A DNA stretch of 64,000 nucleotides. Source: Bacillus sp. F19 (GTDB taxonomy: Bacteria > Bacillota > Bacilli > Bacillales > Bacillaceae). Below are positions 51,471-60,299 of the stretch, in pieces. The stretch spans positions 1,762,001 to 1,826,000 of the forward strand of contig CP085710.1 in assembly GCA_023823795.1 (NCBI GenBank), given 5' to 3'. The first letter of the stretch is position 1, and each line of letters starts with the position of its first letter. The translations under genes were made by a program, and so were the position numbers. Under the pieces are notes generated by a model. The model had not been told where the DNA came from. It saw only the letters and a program-made list of their open reading frames with translations, and did no database searches.

Positions 51471-53582
51471 ATGAGCACATTAAACATCGATCAGACATTG
51501 CTTGGTAACCCTATTTATTACAACAACCGCGAATTGAGCTGGCTTGCTTTTAATAAAAGAGTATTAGAAGAAGCCATTGATGAACGAAATCCCCTGCTTG
51601 AACGGCTGAAATTTCTTGCGATTTTCAGCTCCAACCTCGATGAGTTTTTCATGGTGCGGGTCGCAGGACTTAAGGACCAGGTGAAAGCAGGCTTCAGCAA
51701 ACCCGAAAACAAAGCGGGACTCACCCCTAAGCAGCAGCTGACACAAATTGCCGAACAAAATCACTCGCTTGTTGAGCTTCAAACCCGCACATTCAATGAG
51801 TTGATCTTGCCTGCTTTAAAAAATGAAGGCATCACGTTTGCTACGGTCAGCAGTTTATCTCCTCAACAAAAAAAGATCATAGAGAAGTATTTTGACGAAC
51901 ATATCTTTCCTGTTCTAACTCCAATGGCTGTTGACGCATACCGGCCATTTCCTATGCTTCTGAACAAGAGCCTCAATCTTGTCATAAAACTGGAAGATCA
52001 AAACGAATCAATTGAATACAGAATGAAAACCGCTATAGTTCAAGTGCCTGCTGTTTTAGAGCGCTTCGTTTCCATCTCTCCTTCAGGAAGAGGACATGAA
52101 TACGTTCTGCTGGAAGATATTATTGCCCATTATATTTTTAAACTTTTTCACGGATTTGACGTTCTTTCAGTCACCCCGTTCAGAATTACACGCAATGCAG
52201 ATATGACTATACATGAAGAAGGCGCCAGGGATCTCCTTAAGGAAATTGAAAAGGAACTGAAGAAAAGAAAATGGGGAGCAGCCGTTCGTCTGGAAGTGAG
52301 AAAGGATTTCTATGATTCTCAAATGATGTCATATCTTCTTGAAGAATTAGAGATTCATAAAGGCGATGTTTATGAGATTGACGGGCCGCTCGACTTCACT
52401 TTTTTATTTGGGTTTTATAAAGAGCTCAGCGCGGGCTTTGATCATCTTACATATGAAACATTCATACCTCAGCCTCCCAAGGATTTATCCTCAGATGATG
52501 ATATCTTTGAAGTTGCAGCGTCACAGGATTTATTTTTGCACCATCCTTATGAATCATTTGAGCCTGTTATTGATTTTGTTCTGGATGCGGCAGATGATCC
52601 TGATGTGCTGGCCATCAAACAAACTCTCTATAGAGTAAGCGGCGGTTCGCCAGTTATTGAGGGGCTGAAACGGGCAGCGGAAAAAGGAAAGCAGGTGACC
52701 GTGCTCGTTGAACTGAAAGCCCGCTTTGATGAAGAGAACAATGTTCAATGGGCAAAAGAACTTGAAAAAGCTGGCTGCCATGTTATTTACGGGATGACAT
52801 ACTTAAAAACACACAGCAAGATTACACTGGTTGTGAGGCGGAAAAATAACCGCATTGAGAGATTTGTCCATTTAGGAACAGGCAATTACAATGACCAGAC
52901 CGCAAAAATCTACACGGATATGAGTTTAATCACTTCTAATCATGAATACGGAATTGACGCTACCAACTTTTTTAATTATTTGAGCGGTTATACAGAAAAA
53001 CCGGAATTTCACCATATTTCAATTGCTCCATTTGACATTCGAAGCGACTTTTTAGACCTTGTCGATCATGAAATCGATTATCATAAGCACCATGGAAATG
53101 GAAGAATCATTGCAAAAATGAATTCTCTTACAGACAAAATGATTATCATGAAGCTGTATGAAGCATCAAATGCAGGTGTCAGCATTGACCTGATTGTAAG
53201 AGGCACTTGCTGTTTAAGACCAGGCATTAAAGGTGTAAGCGAAAATATTAAGGTGCGGAGTATTGTAGGAAGATTTCTCGAGCACAGCAGAATCTATTAT
53301 TTTCATCATAATGGTGAGGGAAAATTGTACCTCTCCTCTGCAGACATGATGACCAGAAATATGGAAAAGCGGGTTGAAATTTTATTCCCTATCTTTGACG
53401 GCAGCATTAAATCAAGAATTTCAAACCTCTTATCCATCATGCTGACAGACAATGTAAAGGCGCGCGAACAAGATTCTTCAGGGAACTACCGTTATGTCTC
53501 AAGAATAGCAGATGAACCTGAAATAGACAGCCAGGCAATCCTTGCCCAGCTTTCATACCGGGTATCGGAAGACGAAGAATAA
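51471..53582 (+). CDS. ppk: Polyphosphate kinase 1
   Basis: 703 residues. N-terminal domain NRELSWLAFNKRVLEEAIDE; the head domain and two phospholipase-D-like domains follow. The catalytic His regions are YLKTHSKITLVVR with HLGTGNYND, and GRFLEHSRIYYFHH. It makes polyphosphate from ATP reversibly. ATG 51471 lies 8 nt after AAAGGGTGA; the GTG at 51459 is inside that site. Followed by an EAL remnant, not by another intact gene. Confidence 0.93.
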   Translation: MSTLNIDQTLLGNPIYYNNRELSWLAFNKRVLEEAIDERNPLLERLKFLAIFSSNLDEFFMVRVAGLKDQVKAGFSKPENKAGLTPKQQLTQIAEQNHSLVELQTRTFNELILPALKNEGITFATVSSLSPQQKKIIEKYFDEHIFPVLTPMAVDAYRPFPMLLNKSLNLVIKLEDQNESIEYRMKTAIVQVPAVLERFVSISPSGRGHEYVLLEDIIAHYIFKLFHGFDVLSVTPFRITRNADMTIHEEGARDLLKEIEKELKKRKWGAAVRLEVRKDFYDSQMMSYLLEELEIHKGDVYEIDGPLDFTFLFGFYKELSAGFDHLTYETFIPQPPKDLSSDDDIFEVAASQDLFLHHPYESFEPVIDFVLDAADDPDVLAIKQTLYRVSGGSPVIEGLKRAAEKGKQVTVLVELKARFDEENNVQWAKELEKAGCHVIYGMTYLKTHSKITLVVRRKNNRIERFVHLGTGNYNDQTAKIYTDMSLITSNHEYGIDATNFFNYLSGYTEKPEFHHISIAPFDIRSDFLDLVDHEIDYHKHHGNGRIIAKMNSLTDKMIIMKLYEASNAGVSIDLIVRGTCCLRPGIKGVSENIKVRSIVGRFLEHSRIYYFHHNGEGKLYLSSADMMTRNMEKRVEILFPIFDGSIKSRISNLLSIMLTDNVKAREQDSSGNYRYVSRIADEPEIDSQAILAQLSYRVSEDEE

Positions 53583-53656
53583 TGAAAAAGAGTGAGGTTT
53601 TAAAGAACTTCGTGTGGTACTATTAGGGAAAATGAGATAAAAGCAGGACGAAGTAT

Positions 53657-53803
53657 ATGCCCAAACTTGAAGTGGTTGCTGAAGGAATCGAAACACAAGA
53701 GCAATACGCTTATTTAAAAGCATTAAATTGTCAAATAGGCCAGGGATATTTCTTTTCCAAACCATTGCCTCCTGATGAAATTGAGCAAAGATATCTTAAA
53801 TAA
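53657..53803 (+). pseudogene. EAL-domain C-terminal remnant 3
   Basis: 48 codons: MPKLEVVAEGIETQEQYAYL, KALNCQIGQGYFFSKPLPPD, EIEQRYLK. This is the final part of an EAL phosphodiesterase with AEGIET and QGYFFSKPLP intact but no EAL motif or metal site. No ribosome site precedes it. A terminator follows, so it kept the end of the original gene downstream of ppk. Confidence 0.88.
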
Positions 53804-53804
53804 A

Positions 53805-53838
53805 AAAGGCGCTGGTTTAAAACCATGCGCCTTTAGCT
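53805..53838. terminator. Terminator, bidirectional
   Basis: AAAGGCGC and GCGCCTTT with an inner TGGTTT/AAACCA stem, T-run after. It serves the ppk/EAL side and ykuE. Confidence 0.85.
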
Positions 53839-54693
53839 TTTTATTAACGTAAAAACAGTAATTTCAGGCACTGAAAAAAAGCGATAAGGAAGTCTTGTGG
53901 TACCGAGGCCCCGATTCACATAAAGCTTCATAGAGTCCACTTCATACAGTCCTTCAGTATATACGGATGCGAAGGGAGGCGTGATCAGGGGGCCATAGAA
54001 CGGAAGCTGTACTTGGCCTCCGTGACTATGTCCTGATAACTGCAGGTCAACAGAAAACTGTTTTGCCTCAAGTGCTGCATCAGGCTCATGTGCCAGCAGA
54101 ATTGTAAAGAGCCTGCTGCTTGCATCCGTAAACGTTTGATTAAAGTCAGGTCTCCCAAGCATCATATCATCTATTCCCGCAACAAAAACGGAAGATCCAT
54201 CAAGCAATGAGATCCGTTCCCCTCTATTTTTCAGCAGTTTAAAATTTGAATTTTTCATGATGGTTTCATATACAGCAGTCCCATATCCGCCATGATCATG
54301 GTTCCCATAAATGGCATACTTCCCAAGCGGAGCTTTCAATCTCCTAAGAACAGGCGAAATTTGATGCAAATATCCGTACTGATTGGGTTTATCTATAAGA
54401 TCACCTGTGAAAAAAATGACATCTGGAGACAGCTGGTTTATTTTATTCACAATCTTAACGAGCTGATTGATAGAATATTCTTCACTGAGATGGATGTCGC
54501 TGAATTGGACGATTTTCACCCCTGAAAAAGAGGATGGCAGCTTTGTGCTGCTAATTTCTACTTCCGTTGTTTGGATAAGTTTGGGTTCAATGTATCTGGC
54601 GTAGCCATAGCCTCCAAAGGCTGCAAGCAAAGTGGCGGCTAATGATGCAAACAATCCTCTCAGGAAGGCTCTTCTTGTAATATCTTTTGTCAC
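53833..54693 (-). CDS. ykuE: Tat-exported metallophosphoesterase YkuE
   Basis: 286 residues. The N-terminal twin-arginine signal is DITRRAFLRGLFASLAATLL. The calcineurin-like metal motifs are FSDIHLSEEY, FFTGDLIDKP, YGNHDHGG, LLAHEPD and QLSGHSHGGQVQLP. B. subtilis YkuE is exported by TatAyCy and bound to the wall. GTG 54693 with GGAGGAGG upstream. It is divergent from fadH. Confidence 0.92.
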   Translation of the reverse strand: MTKDITRRAFLRGLFASLAATLLAAFGGYGYARYIEPKLIQTTEVEISSTKLPSSFSGVKIVQFSDIHLSEEYSINQLVKIVNKINQLSPDVIFFTGDLIDKPNQYGYLHQISPVLRRLKAPLGKYAIYGNHDHGGYGTAVYETIMKNSNFKLLKNRGERISLLDGSSVFVAGIDDMMLGRPDFNQTFTDASSRLFTILLAHEPDAALEAKQFSVDLQLSGHSHGGQVQLPFYGPLITPPFASVYTEGLYEVDSMKLYVNRGLGTTRLPYRFFSVPEITVFTLIKS

Positions 54694-54842
54694 AGCGGCT
54701 CCTCCTCCGTGATATTTCTTTATTAAACCATTGAATATACAGATGAATGTACAGAAATTTTAATCGGAATTTAGCGTACTCTTTTACTATTACTAAATAA
54801 TAGTTGAAATAGTTAGAAAATAGAAGGATTATATGATAAAAT

Positions 54843-54858
54843 ATGAATGGTCATTCAT
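54843..54858. promoter_or_regulatory. Palindrome before fadH, FadR-like half-sites
   Basis: ATGAATG-GT-CATTCAT is a perfect palindrome 17 bp before fadH. The half-sites equal those of the B. subtilis FadR operator (TGAATG/CATTCA), but the centre is 4 bp shorter. B. subtilis fadH is in the FadR regulon. A TATGAT near 54832 may be the -10. Confidence 0.45.
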
Positions 54859-54875
54859 TTTTGGGGGTGCAGTTG

Positions 54876-55640
54876 ATGAAGGATAAGGTAATTATTGTAA
54901 CAGGCGGATCAAGCGGGATGGGAAAAGCGATGGCAGAAAGTTTTGCCAGACAGGGTGCAAACGTTGTGATTACCGGCAGAACAATTGAAAAATTAGAGGC
55001 TGCCAAAGAAGAGATGATAGGTTTAGAAGGAAAGATTATTCCTTTTCAAATGGACGTTCGTATACCAGAAATGTCAGAGGAACTGATCCGGAAAACAGAT
55101 GAAGCATTCGGACATATTGACGGTCTTGTCAATAACGCAGCAGGCAATTTCATTTGCCCGGCAGAACAGCTTTCCGTCAATGGATGGAACTCAGTCATCA
55201 ACATCGTGCTGAATGGGACGTTCTACTGCAGCAGTGCAGCGGGCAAGTATTGGATTGAGAAACAGCAAAAGGGAGCCATTCTTAACATGGTTGCTACATA
55301 TGCATGGGGAGCAGGGGCGGGAGTCATTCATTCTGCTGCTGCAAAGGCAGGAGTGCTTTCTATGACAAGAACGCTTGCTGTAGAATGGGGAAAAAAATAT
55401 GGAATCCGTGTAAACGCGATAGCTCCTGGGCCTATTGAAAGGACAGGCGGAGCAGATAAGCTCTGGCAGTCAGAAGAAGCTGCAAAGAGAACGCTTCAAA
55501 GTGTGCCGCTTGGCCGCTTAGGAACTCCTGAGGAAATCGCATCACTCGCATCATTCCTCTTATCAGATGCTGCCGGGTATATTAATGGCGAGTGCATTAC
55601 AATGGATGGGGGCCAATGGCTGAATCAGCATCCTTTTTAA
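54876..55640 (+). CDS. fadH: 2,4-dienoyl-CoA reductase FadH (SDR)
   Basis: 254 residues. Rossmann motif VTGGSSGMGKAMAESFA, VNNAAGNFICPAEQLS, and C-terminal INGECITMDGGQWLN. In the catalytic place there is MVATYAWGAGAGVIHSAAAK: the 2,4-dienoyl-CoA reductase pattern rather than the usual YxxxK. It reduces dienoyl-CoA in unsaturated fatty-acid beta-oxidation. ATG 54876 has GGGGGTGC upstream. Length equals B. subtilis FadH (YkuF). Confidence 0.88.
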   Translation: MKDKVIIVTGGSSGMGKAMAESFARQGANVVITGRTIEKLEAAKEEMIGLEGKIIPFQMDVRIPEMSEELIRKTDEAFGHIDGLVNNAAGNFICPAEQLSVNGWNSVINIVLNGTFYCSSAAGKYWIEKQQKGAILNMVATYAWGAGAGVIHSAAAKAGVLSMTRTLAVEWGKKYGIRVNAIAPGPIERTGGADKLWQSEEAAKRTLQSVPLGRLGTPEEIASLASFLLSDAAGYINGECITMDGGQWLNQHPF

Positions 55641-55647
55641 TATCTTA

Positions 55648-55690
55648 AAGAAAATGGATTCTCCTTTTCAGCAGGAGAATCCATTTTTAC
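55648..55690 (+). terminator. Terminator after fadH
   Basis: AAAATGGATTCTCC pairs with GGAGAATCCATTTTT around a 9-nt loop. Confidence 0.92.
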
Positions 55691-55760
55691 TTTAGCGTCC
55701 GAACCCATGCGAATGTGGTATAATCATACAAAAACAGAGAGAGAAAGTGGGGAATGGCAT

Positions 55761-56978
55761 ATGGATCCTTTAGATATTATGACAAACTTAGAGCACGTAA
55801 AACCGTTCTATCAAGCCATTTTCAGCGCAGACGAACAAAAGGTGATCGGGTACGAAGTACTTGGGAGAATCCAAATGGGAAAGGAAATTAAAAGTCTCGG
55901 ACCTTTTTTTAAGGATGAATCCATTCCCGATGAATACCGATTAGAAGCAGATAACTATATCTTACATATGGCACTTGATGCTTTTCTTTTAACTAATGAT
56001 GACACGCTTATTTTTATTAACCGTGATGCAAATTTATTAATGCTTGACCACGGAGAAAGCCTGCTGAATCAATTATTTGAATGGAAAGAAAAAGGCGGAA
56101 ATCTTGAGAGAATTGTCATTGAAATAACTGAGCACACGTTTACAGGCGACATTCAGCAGCTGACGCATGTATTCACTTATTACCGTACATACGGCATTAA
56201 AATAGCTGTTGACAACGTTGGAAAAGCAAGCAGCAATCTTGACCGGATCGGCATGCTGATGCCGAATATCCTGAAAATTGATCTTCAGCCCCTCAGATTA
56301 ACTTCACCCCTGCAGACGTATCAAGACGTTTTATACTCCCTTTCTCTTCTGGCGAGGAAAATAGGGGCTACTATCCTGTACGAAGAAATTGAGGTCAATT
56401 TTCAATTTCAATATGCCTGGAAAAATGGAGGCCGCTACTTTCAAGGGGATTACCTTCAGACTCCTAAAGATGAATTAATTGAACCATATATGATAAAAGA
56501 AAAAATGACCCGGGAATTTCACGGTTTTATCCAATATGAAAAAAAGAAGCTTCAGCAATTTTATGAAATCTCAGAAGCGTTTCATCAAAAAGTGCACCTG
56601 TTAATTTCAAAAGAGAATAAGCCGGGCATTCAGTTTGATGAGCTGATCACGAAGCTCTCAAATGAACTTTCAGATTGCTGCTTCAGGATCTATATTTGTG
56701 ACGGCGACGGATTTCAGCAATCAGGAAATATTTTGAAGATTGACGGAGCATGGCAATTTCAGCCTCACTATTACATGAAAAACTGGAGCTGGAGACCTTA
56801 TTTTCTTGAAAATATCTTGAAAATGCAAATCAGAAAAAAAGGATTTTTCAGTGATTTATACAGCGACATCGAAACAGGCGAGATCATTCGGACCTTCTCC
56901 TATCCAATCGATCAGAAGCACTATCTATTCTTGGATTTGCCGTATTCATACCTCTACGAAAATGAAGCCCTTTTGTAA
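55761..56978 (+). CDS. ykuI: YkuI, EAL-family c-di-GMP binding protein
   Basis: 405 residues (B. subtilis YkuI 407). The EAL domain at about 15-250 has EVL for EAL (VIGYEVLGR), IEITEH, IAVDNVGKASSNLDRI where active enzymes have DDFGTG, and YEEIEVNFQFQ where they have AEGVE. The C-terminal PAS-like YkuI_C domain spans about 260-400. B. subtilis YkuI binds c-di-GMP without measured hydrolysis, and the same degenerate residues are here. ATG 55761 has GTGGGGAAT upstream; the frame is open to 55707. Confidence 0.9.
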   Translation: MDPLDIMTNLEHVKPFYQAIFSADEQKVIGYEVLGRIQMGKEIKSLGPFFKDESIPDEYRLEADNYILHMALDAFLLTNDDTLIFINRDANLLMLDHGESLLNQLFEWKEKGGNLERIVIEITEHTFTGDIQQLTHVFTYYRTYGIKIAVDNVGKASSNLDRIGMLMPNILKIDLQPLRLTSPLQTYQDVLYSLSLLARKIGATILYEEIEVNFQFQYAWKNGGRYFQGDYLQTPKDELIEPYMIKEKMTREFHGFIQYEKKKLQQFYEISEAFHQKVHLLISKENKPGIQFDELITKLSNELSDCCFRIYICDGDGFQQSGNILKIDGAWQFQPHYYMKNWSWRPYFLENILKMQIRKKGFFSDLYSDIETGEIIRTFSYPIDQKHYLFLDLPYSYLYENEALL

Positions 56979-57080
56979 TAATTTCTTTGCGTTGTGTCAT
57001 TCTAATAAGAAAAGCGGAATCCCCAGTAGTGTATCGGAAAGACCGCTTAGTATAAGTTCTTAAAAAGAAGGAGTGACACA

Positions 57081-57320
57081 ATGGATAAATTCACGATGGC
57101 TCTCGCTATTCTCGCTTTTATGATTGTCGCGGGAGGACTTCTCTATACGTTGAGCGTGGGAAGACTGGTAGAAGCAAGGAAAAGTGAAATAGATACTCCA
57201 ATAAATGAAAAGATTCAAAAGCATCCTTATCTTCGAAATCCAGTTTTTCTGACTTGGATCTTTTTTTTAGGGTTTTTATTACTTTTTATTTTTTATCTGG
57301 CTTATACAAGATCCTGGTAA
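57081..57320 (+). CDS. Small two-helix membrane protein
   Basis: 79 residues. TM1 is MALAILAFMIVAGGLLYTLS, a charged loop with RKSEIDTPINEKIQKHPYLR, and TM2 is FLTWIFFLGFLLLFIFYLAY. GAAGGAGTGAC precedes the ATG. I do not recognise the family. A hairpin (CAGCGGCATTTGCTGCTG then T7) at 57322-57345 ends it. Confidence 0.6.
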   Translation: MDKFTMALAILAFMIVAGGLLYTLSVGRLVEARKSEIDTPINEKIQKHPYLRNPVFLTWIFFLGFLLLFIFYLAYTRSW

Positions 57321-57521
57321 AACAGCGGCATTTGCTGCTGTTTTTTTATTGATTTAAAATTTAAGGATTATCCTTTTTTTATAAGGGTAAAGAATAATAT
57401 AAGAGAAATTGTCAAAATATGATGGTATTTTGTGGATGAAAGTTGAGTTGAAACGACAATTAGTCTGATAAAATTTAGAGAATAAGACATACGATGTGAA
57501 AAAAAGGTGGGAGGATAAAAA

Positions 57522-58205
57522 ATGAAATTCATTTCAAGCACAATCGCCGCACTTATTTTGTTTTTTGGTTTTGGACATGCAGGCTCTGCACAGTCATCGT
57601 TTGATCAAGAAGAGGCAGCTGACCTGACAAGGGAAGCTGCTCAGACCCAGCTCACTCTTACGGAAAATGAGCGCTCACTTGAAGAAATCGAAAAAGCATT
57701 AGATCCATACTTTACGGATAAATTTATTGATGGGTATATGAAAGAAAATGTTCACAAAGGTGAAGAAAAATATATCGTGTACGGCAGTGATTTCACACCA
57801 TTCGGCATTCCATTTTTTAATTACGAAGAAAACATGAAGTTTGGAAGTGAAAACAGGAAGCTAAAGCTTTATCAATTTTTCCCGGCTGAAGAAGAAGGAC
57901 CTGTCAGCTATGATGACCATTTTGAAACAGTTGAATTTATTGAGGAAGACGGAACCTATAAAATTTCCTCCATTCATTACTCTGAAGAAGAGCCGAAAGC
58001 TGAAGCAATTGAAGAAAAAAAGGAAGATGATTCAGCGATTAACGTAAGCATGCTTATCTCGAACACGCTTACGGACTTAAAAGAAGCTGAACCTTTTCAA
58101 GATAATAAGGAACTTTCCTTTTTGCGGACATCCTATTTTGAAGCCAAAACCTTTTTAACTAATTATTACCAGCCGCAAGCTGATTTTGCCTATTACGGGG
58201 AGTAA
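57522..58205 (+). CDS. Secreted protein, DUF3993-like
   Basis: 227 residues with a signal peptide (KFISSTIAALILFFGFGHAG, cleavage near SAQ-S). The acidic body has TLTENERSLEEIEKALDPYF, TDKFIDGYMKENV and a Glu/Lys-rich linker near 165-180. The layout is like DUF3993 secreted proteins of bacilli, assignment tentative. GGTGGGAGG precedes ATG 57522. Confidence 0.55.
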   Translation: MKFISSTIAALILFFGFGHAGSAQSSFDQEEAADLTREAAQTQLTLTENERSLEEIEKALDPYFTDKFIDGYMKENVHKGEEKYIVYGSDFTPFGIPFFNYEENMKFGSENRKLKLYQFFPAEEEGPVSYDDHFETVEFIEEDGTYKISSIHYSEEEPKAEAIEEKKEDDSAINVSMLISNTLTDLKEAEPFQDNKELSFLRTSYFEAKTFLTNYYQPQADFAYYGE

Positions 58206-58321
58206 TACACAGGGACATCTTGTTTCTGTGTTTTTTTACGTTTAAATACTAACAGATTTAATTTGAAATGAAGCATTTCCTCAGCTGTTTCAAACGAGAG
58301 CTGTTTTTTTGTGCTGATTTT

Positions 58322-58440
58322 AGGAGGTATCTGGAAAAAAGAAAGTATTGTGCCCAAACTGGCTAGTATTTCCCCGGTTCTTGCTAGTAAAAGAGGCATT
58401 CCAGCAAGTAAAAGTCCCATTTTGGAAAGTAAGTCAGAAT
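58322..58440. repeat. Duplicated block, copy 1
   Basis: It begins AGGAGGTATCTGGAAAAAAG and includes GGCTAGTATTTCCCCGGTTC and CATTCCAGCAAGTAAAAG. Inside it CTAGTA/CAAGTA/AAAGTA recur at about 21-bp steps. The second copy starts at 58598. Confidence 0.85.
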
Positions 58441-58597
58441 CACCTCTGAATCTGGAAGGCAACCTAAGTTAGATTCCTTCCCATTCAAAAGAAAAAGCCT
58501 AAATAGCCAAGTGCAATTAGAAAAGAGCCCATATTAGTGCAGAAATAGAGAACTTGAGCCAAAAATATGGTTTGAGCTTCCAGCTGCTTCACTAATT

Positions 58598-58694
58598 AGG
58601 AGGTATCTGGAAAAAAAGAAAGTATTGCACCCAAATTGGCTAGTATTTCCCCGGTTCTCGCTAGTAAAAGAAGCATTCCAGCAAGTAAAAATCA
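58598..58694. repeat. Duplicated block, copy 2
   Basis: Same block as at 58322, differing at about six positions (for example CACCCAAATTGG for TGCCCAAACTGG). The copies are 276 bp apart. Confidence 0.85.
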
Positions 58695-58715
58695 GCCGCA
58701 CATATTATTAACCTC

Positions 58716-58833
58716 TGACTTACTTTCTGAAAATTCCTGAATTAAATAAAGTTCCCGAAGAATTCGACCCTGGAATTTCAAAAGAAGATTTTGACGAAAT
58801 TGCAAAAAGACTGCTTCGTTCAGCAGGTATATA
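58716..58833 (+). pseudogene. Possible gene tail of unknown origin
   Basis: Open frame without a start: PLTYFLKIPELNKVPEEFDP, GISKEDFDEIAKRLLRSAGI, stop, and a terminator right after. The peptide looks like a protein end. But TTCCTGAATTAAAT and GTTCCCGAAGAATTC also fit the 21-bp repeat family, so it could be repeat DNA. No family recognised. Confidence 0.3.
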
Positions 58834-58866
58834 AAAAAGCCGGCCATATCTGTGTCCGGCTTTTAA
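58833..58866. terminator. Terminator, bidirectional
   Basis: AAAAGCCGG and CCGGCTTTT around CCATATCTGTGT, directly before the convergent glutaredoxin gene end. Confidence 0.85.
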
Positions 58867-58871
58867 ACGTT

Positions 58872-59117
58872 TTATGAAAGGCCAAGCAATTTTTCAAGCT
58901 TCTGCAGGTCAAACCCTGCGACAATCTCTCCATCTACTGTAACGGTGGGGGTTGAATATGACTTCAACTCCTGAACCATTTTGTCTCTTGCTTTGGAATC
59001 TTTCGAAACGTCAAATACGGTATAGTCAATCTCAAGATGATCCAAGTATTGCTTTACAATCTGACATGGCGGGCAGTCAGGCTGTGTATAAACTTCAACA
59101 CGTTTACTCTGTGACAT
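58872..59117 (-). CDS. Glutaredoxin-like protein (NrdH type)
   Basis: 81 residues, thioredoxin fold. Redox motif CPPC at residues 15-18 (VYTQPDCPPCQIVKQYL), the cis-Pro in YSTPTVTV, and the end AGFDLQKLEKLLG. It should reduce disulfides in the cytosol; its reductant partner is not visible. It starts 10 bp after the MBL gene, with AAAGGAG inside that gene's end, so the two form an operon. Confidence 0.85.
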   Translation of the reverse strand: MSQSKRVEVYTQPDCPPCQIVKQYLDHLEIDYTVFDVSKDSKARDKMVQELKSYSTPTVTVDGEIVAGFDLQKLEKLLGLS

Positions 59118-59127
59118 AGAGACTCCT

Positions 59128-60096
59128 TTATGTACCTGATTTCATTTTTTTATAACATGCATCAACAAGACCCATGGCACAGACCGATAAATCTAAACCT
59201 AATATATTATACACGCGGTGAGACCTGGGAATTCCCTGTTGATCAAGGTAAGAAAACACTTGATTTTGAAGCTCTATTTTAACATGCTCTACAGCATTTT
59301 CTAAAGAAAAAGGTTTGGTGAGATCCATTCCTTTTTGTGCACATTCGAGGAAAATAGGAAGCCATTCTCTCATCGCGTTTATGGCGTGCTTGGGATTTTT
59401 ACTGACGCCGTAGTGACTGAAATTAAGAGCATTTAGTTTCATGCTTTCATAAAAGGCAGCTGATTTTTCCATAGCTTCAGGATCGAATTGGTTCGGTGAG
59501 GTTGAAGGCAAATAAAATTCAAGGCCATCGGGCAAAAGCTCCTGATAAAAAATTCCGATCGTATCACCTGTGAACATGCTGTTGCTTTTATGGTCAAGAA
59601 TACTGAAGTGATGATTGGCGTGTCCCGGTGTATCATAAAAGGCAAGGACAGAATCGCGGCCAATCCGGAGTGATTCTCCGTCCTCTTTTATTACAATGCG
59701 ATCCTCTGTAATCGGTACAATCGGTGAAAACAATTCTTCAAATTTATCTCCGTACACCGCTTTTGCCCCTGCTATTAAACGCGACGGATTAATTAAATGT
59801 TTTGCGCCTTTCGGATGCACAATCACTTTTGCTTTGGGACAGCTTTCAAGCAGCAAACCCGCGCCCCCAGCGTGATCGAGATGAATGTGAGTCACGATGA
59901 TATTGGATATATCTTCAAGTTTTATTCCAAGTTCCATTAACCCATTTTTAATATGTGGGACAGAAGGACTTGATGAAGGCTCAAAAAGTGTGATATCCTC
60001 TTCAAGTAATACATAGGAACTTGTCCGACCCGTCATCCCTAAATCATGACTATCAATGATTGCTAAACGTTCATCAATTTTGGTTACAAGCGACAT
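59128..60096 (-). CDS. Metallo-beta-lactamase fold hydrolase
   Basis: 322 residues. Metal motif THIHLDHAGGAGLLLE, the distal His in DTPGHANHHFSI, FTGDTIG with the bridging Asp, and FSHYGV for the last His. The C-terminal 90 residues are helical. The substrate is unknown; thioesterase or glyoxalase-like activity is possible. AAGGGGG precedes ATG 60096. It leads a two-gene operon with the glutaredoxin gene, which hints at thiol chemistry. Confidence 0.82.
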   Translation of the reverse strand: MSLVTKIDERLAIIDSHDLGMTGRTSSYVLLEEDITLFEPSSSPSVPHIKNGLMELGIKLEDISNIIVTHIHLDHAGGAGLLLESCPKAKVIVHPKGAKHLINPSRLIAGAKAVYGDKFEELFSPIVPITEDRIVIKEDGESLRIGRDSVLAFYDTPGHANHHFSILDHKSNSMFTGDTIGIFYQELLPDGLEFYLPSTSPNQFDPEAMEKSAAFYESMKLNALNFSHYGVSKNPKHAINAMREWLPIFLECAQKGMDLTKPFSLENAVEHVKIELQNQVFSYLDQQGIPRSHRVYNILGLDLSVCAMGLVDACYKKMKSGT

Positions 60097-60299
60097 TTAT
60101 CTTAAACCCCCTTGTGATCGATAAAAAATTTGTTTCTCCCATCACTACCATTTTAAATTTGCAGTCTCCTAATGTAAAGAACGATGCGAATATTCTGAAT
60201 TATTTTCAGTCTAAAATGGATGGATAGAATAAAGAAGGACGCACAAACTAGATGCGAAGGCGGACCTCAAGTTGACTCACTCTGTTGGAGGTGATACTA

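Larger units (their letters stand above)
58206..58871. other. Gene-free stretch with duplicated repeat block
   Basis: About 660 bp. It holds two copies of a roughly 95-bp block (58322-58417 and 58598-58694), short 21-bp-like units and a possible gene tail (58716-58833). An ORF on the minus strand (58193-58462) is a by-product of the repeat. Confidence 0.65.

Noticed and set aside
58193-58462. 89-residue minus-strand ORF with hydrophobic part
   Set aside because: It lies over the duplicated repeat block and has no ribosome site.
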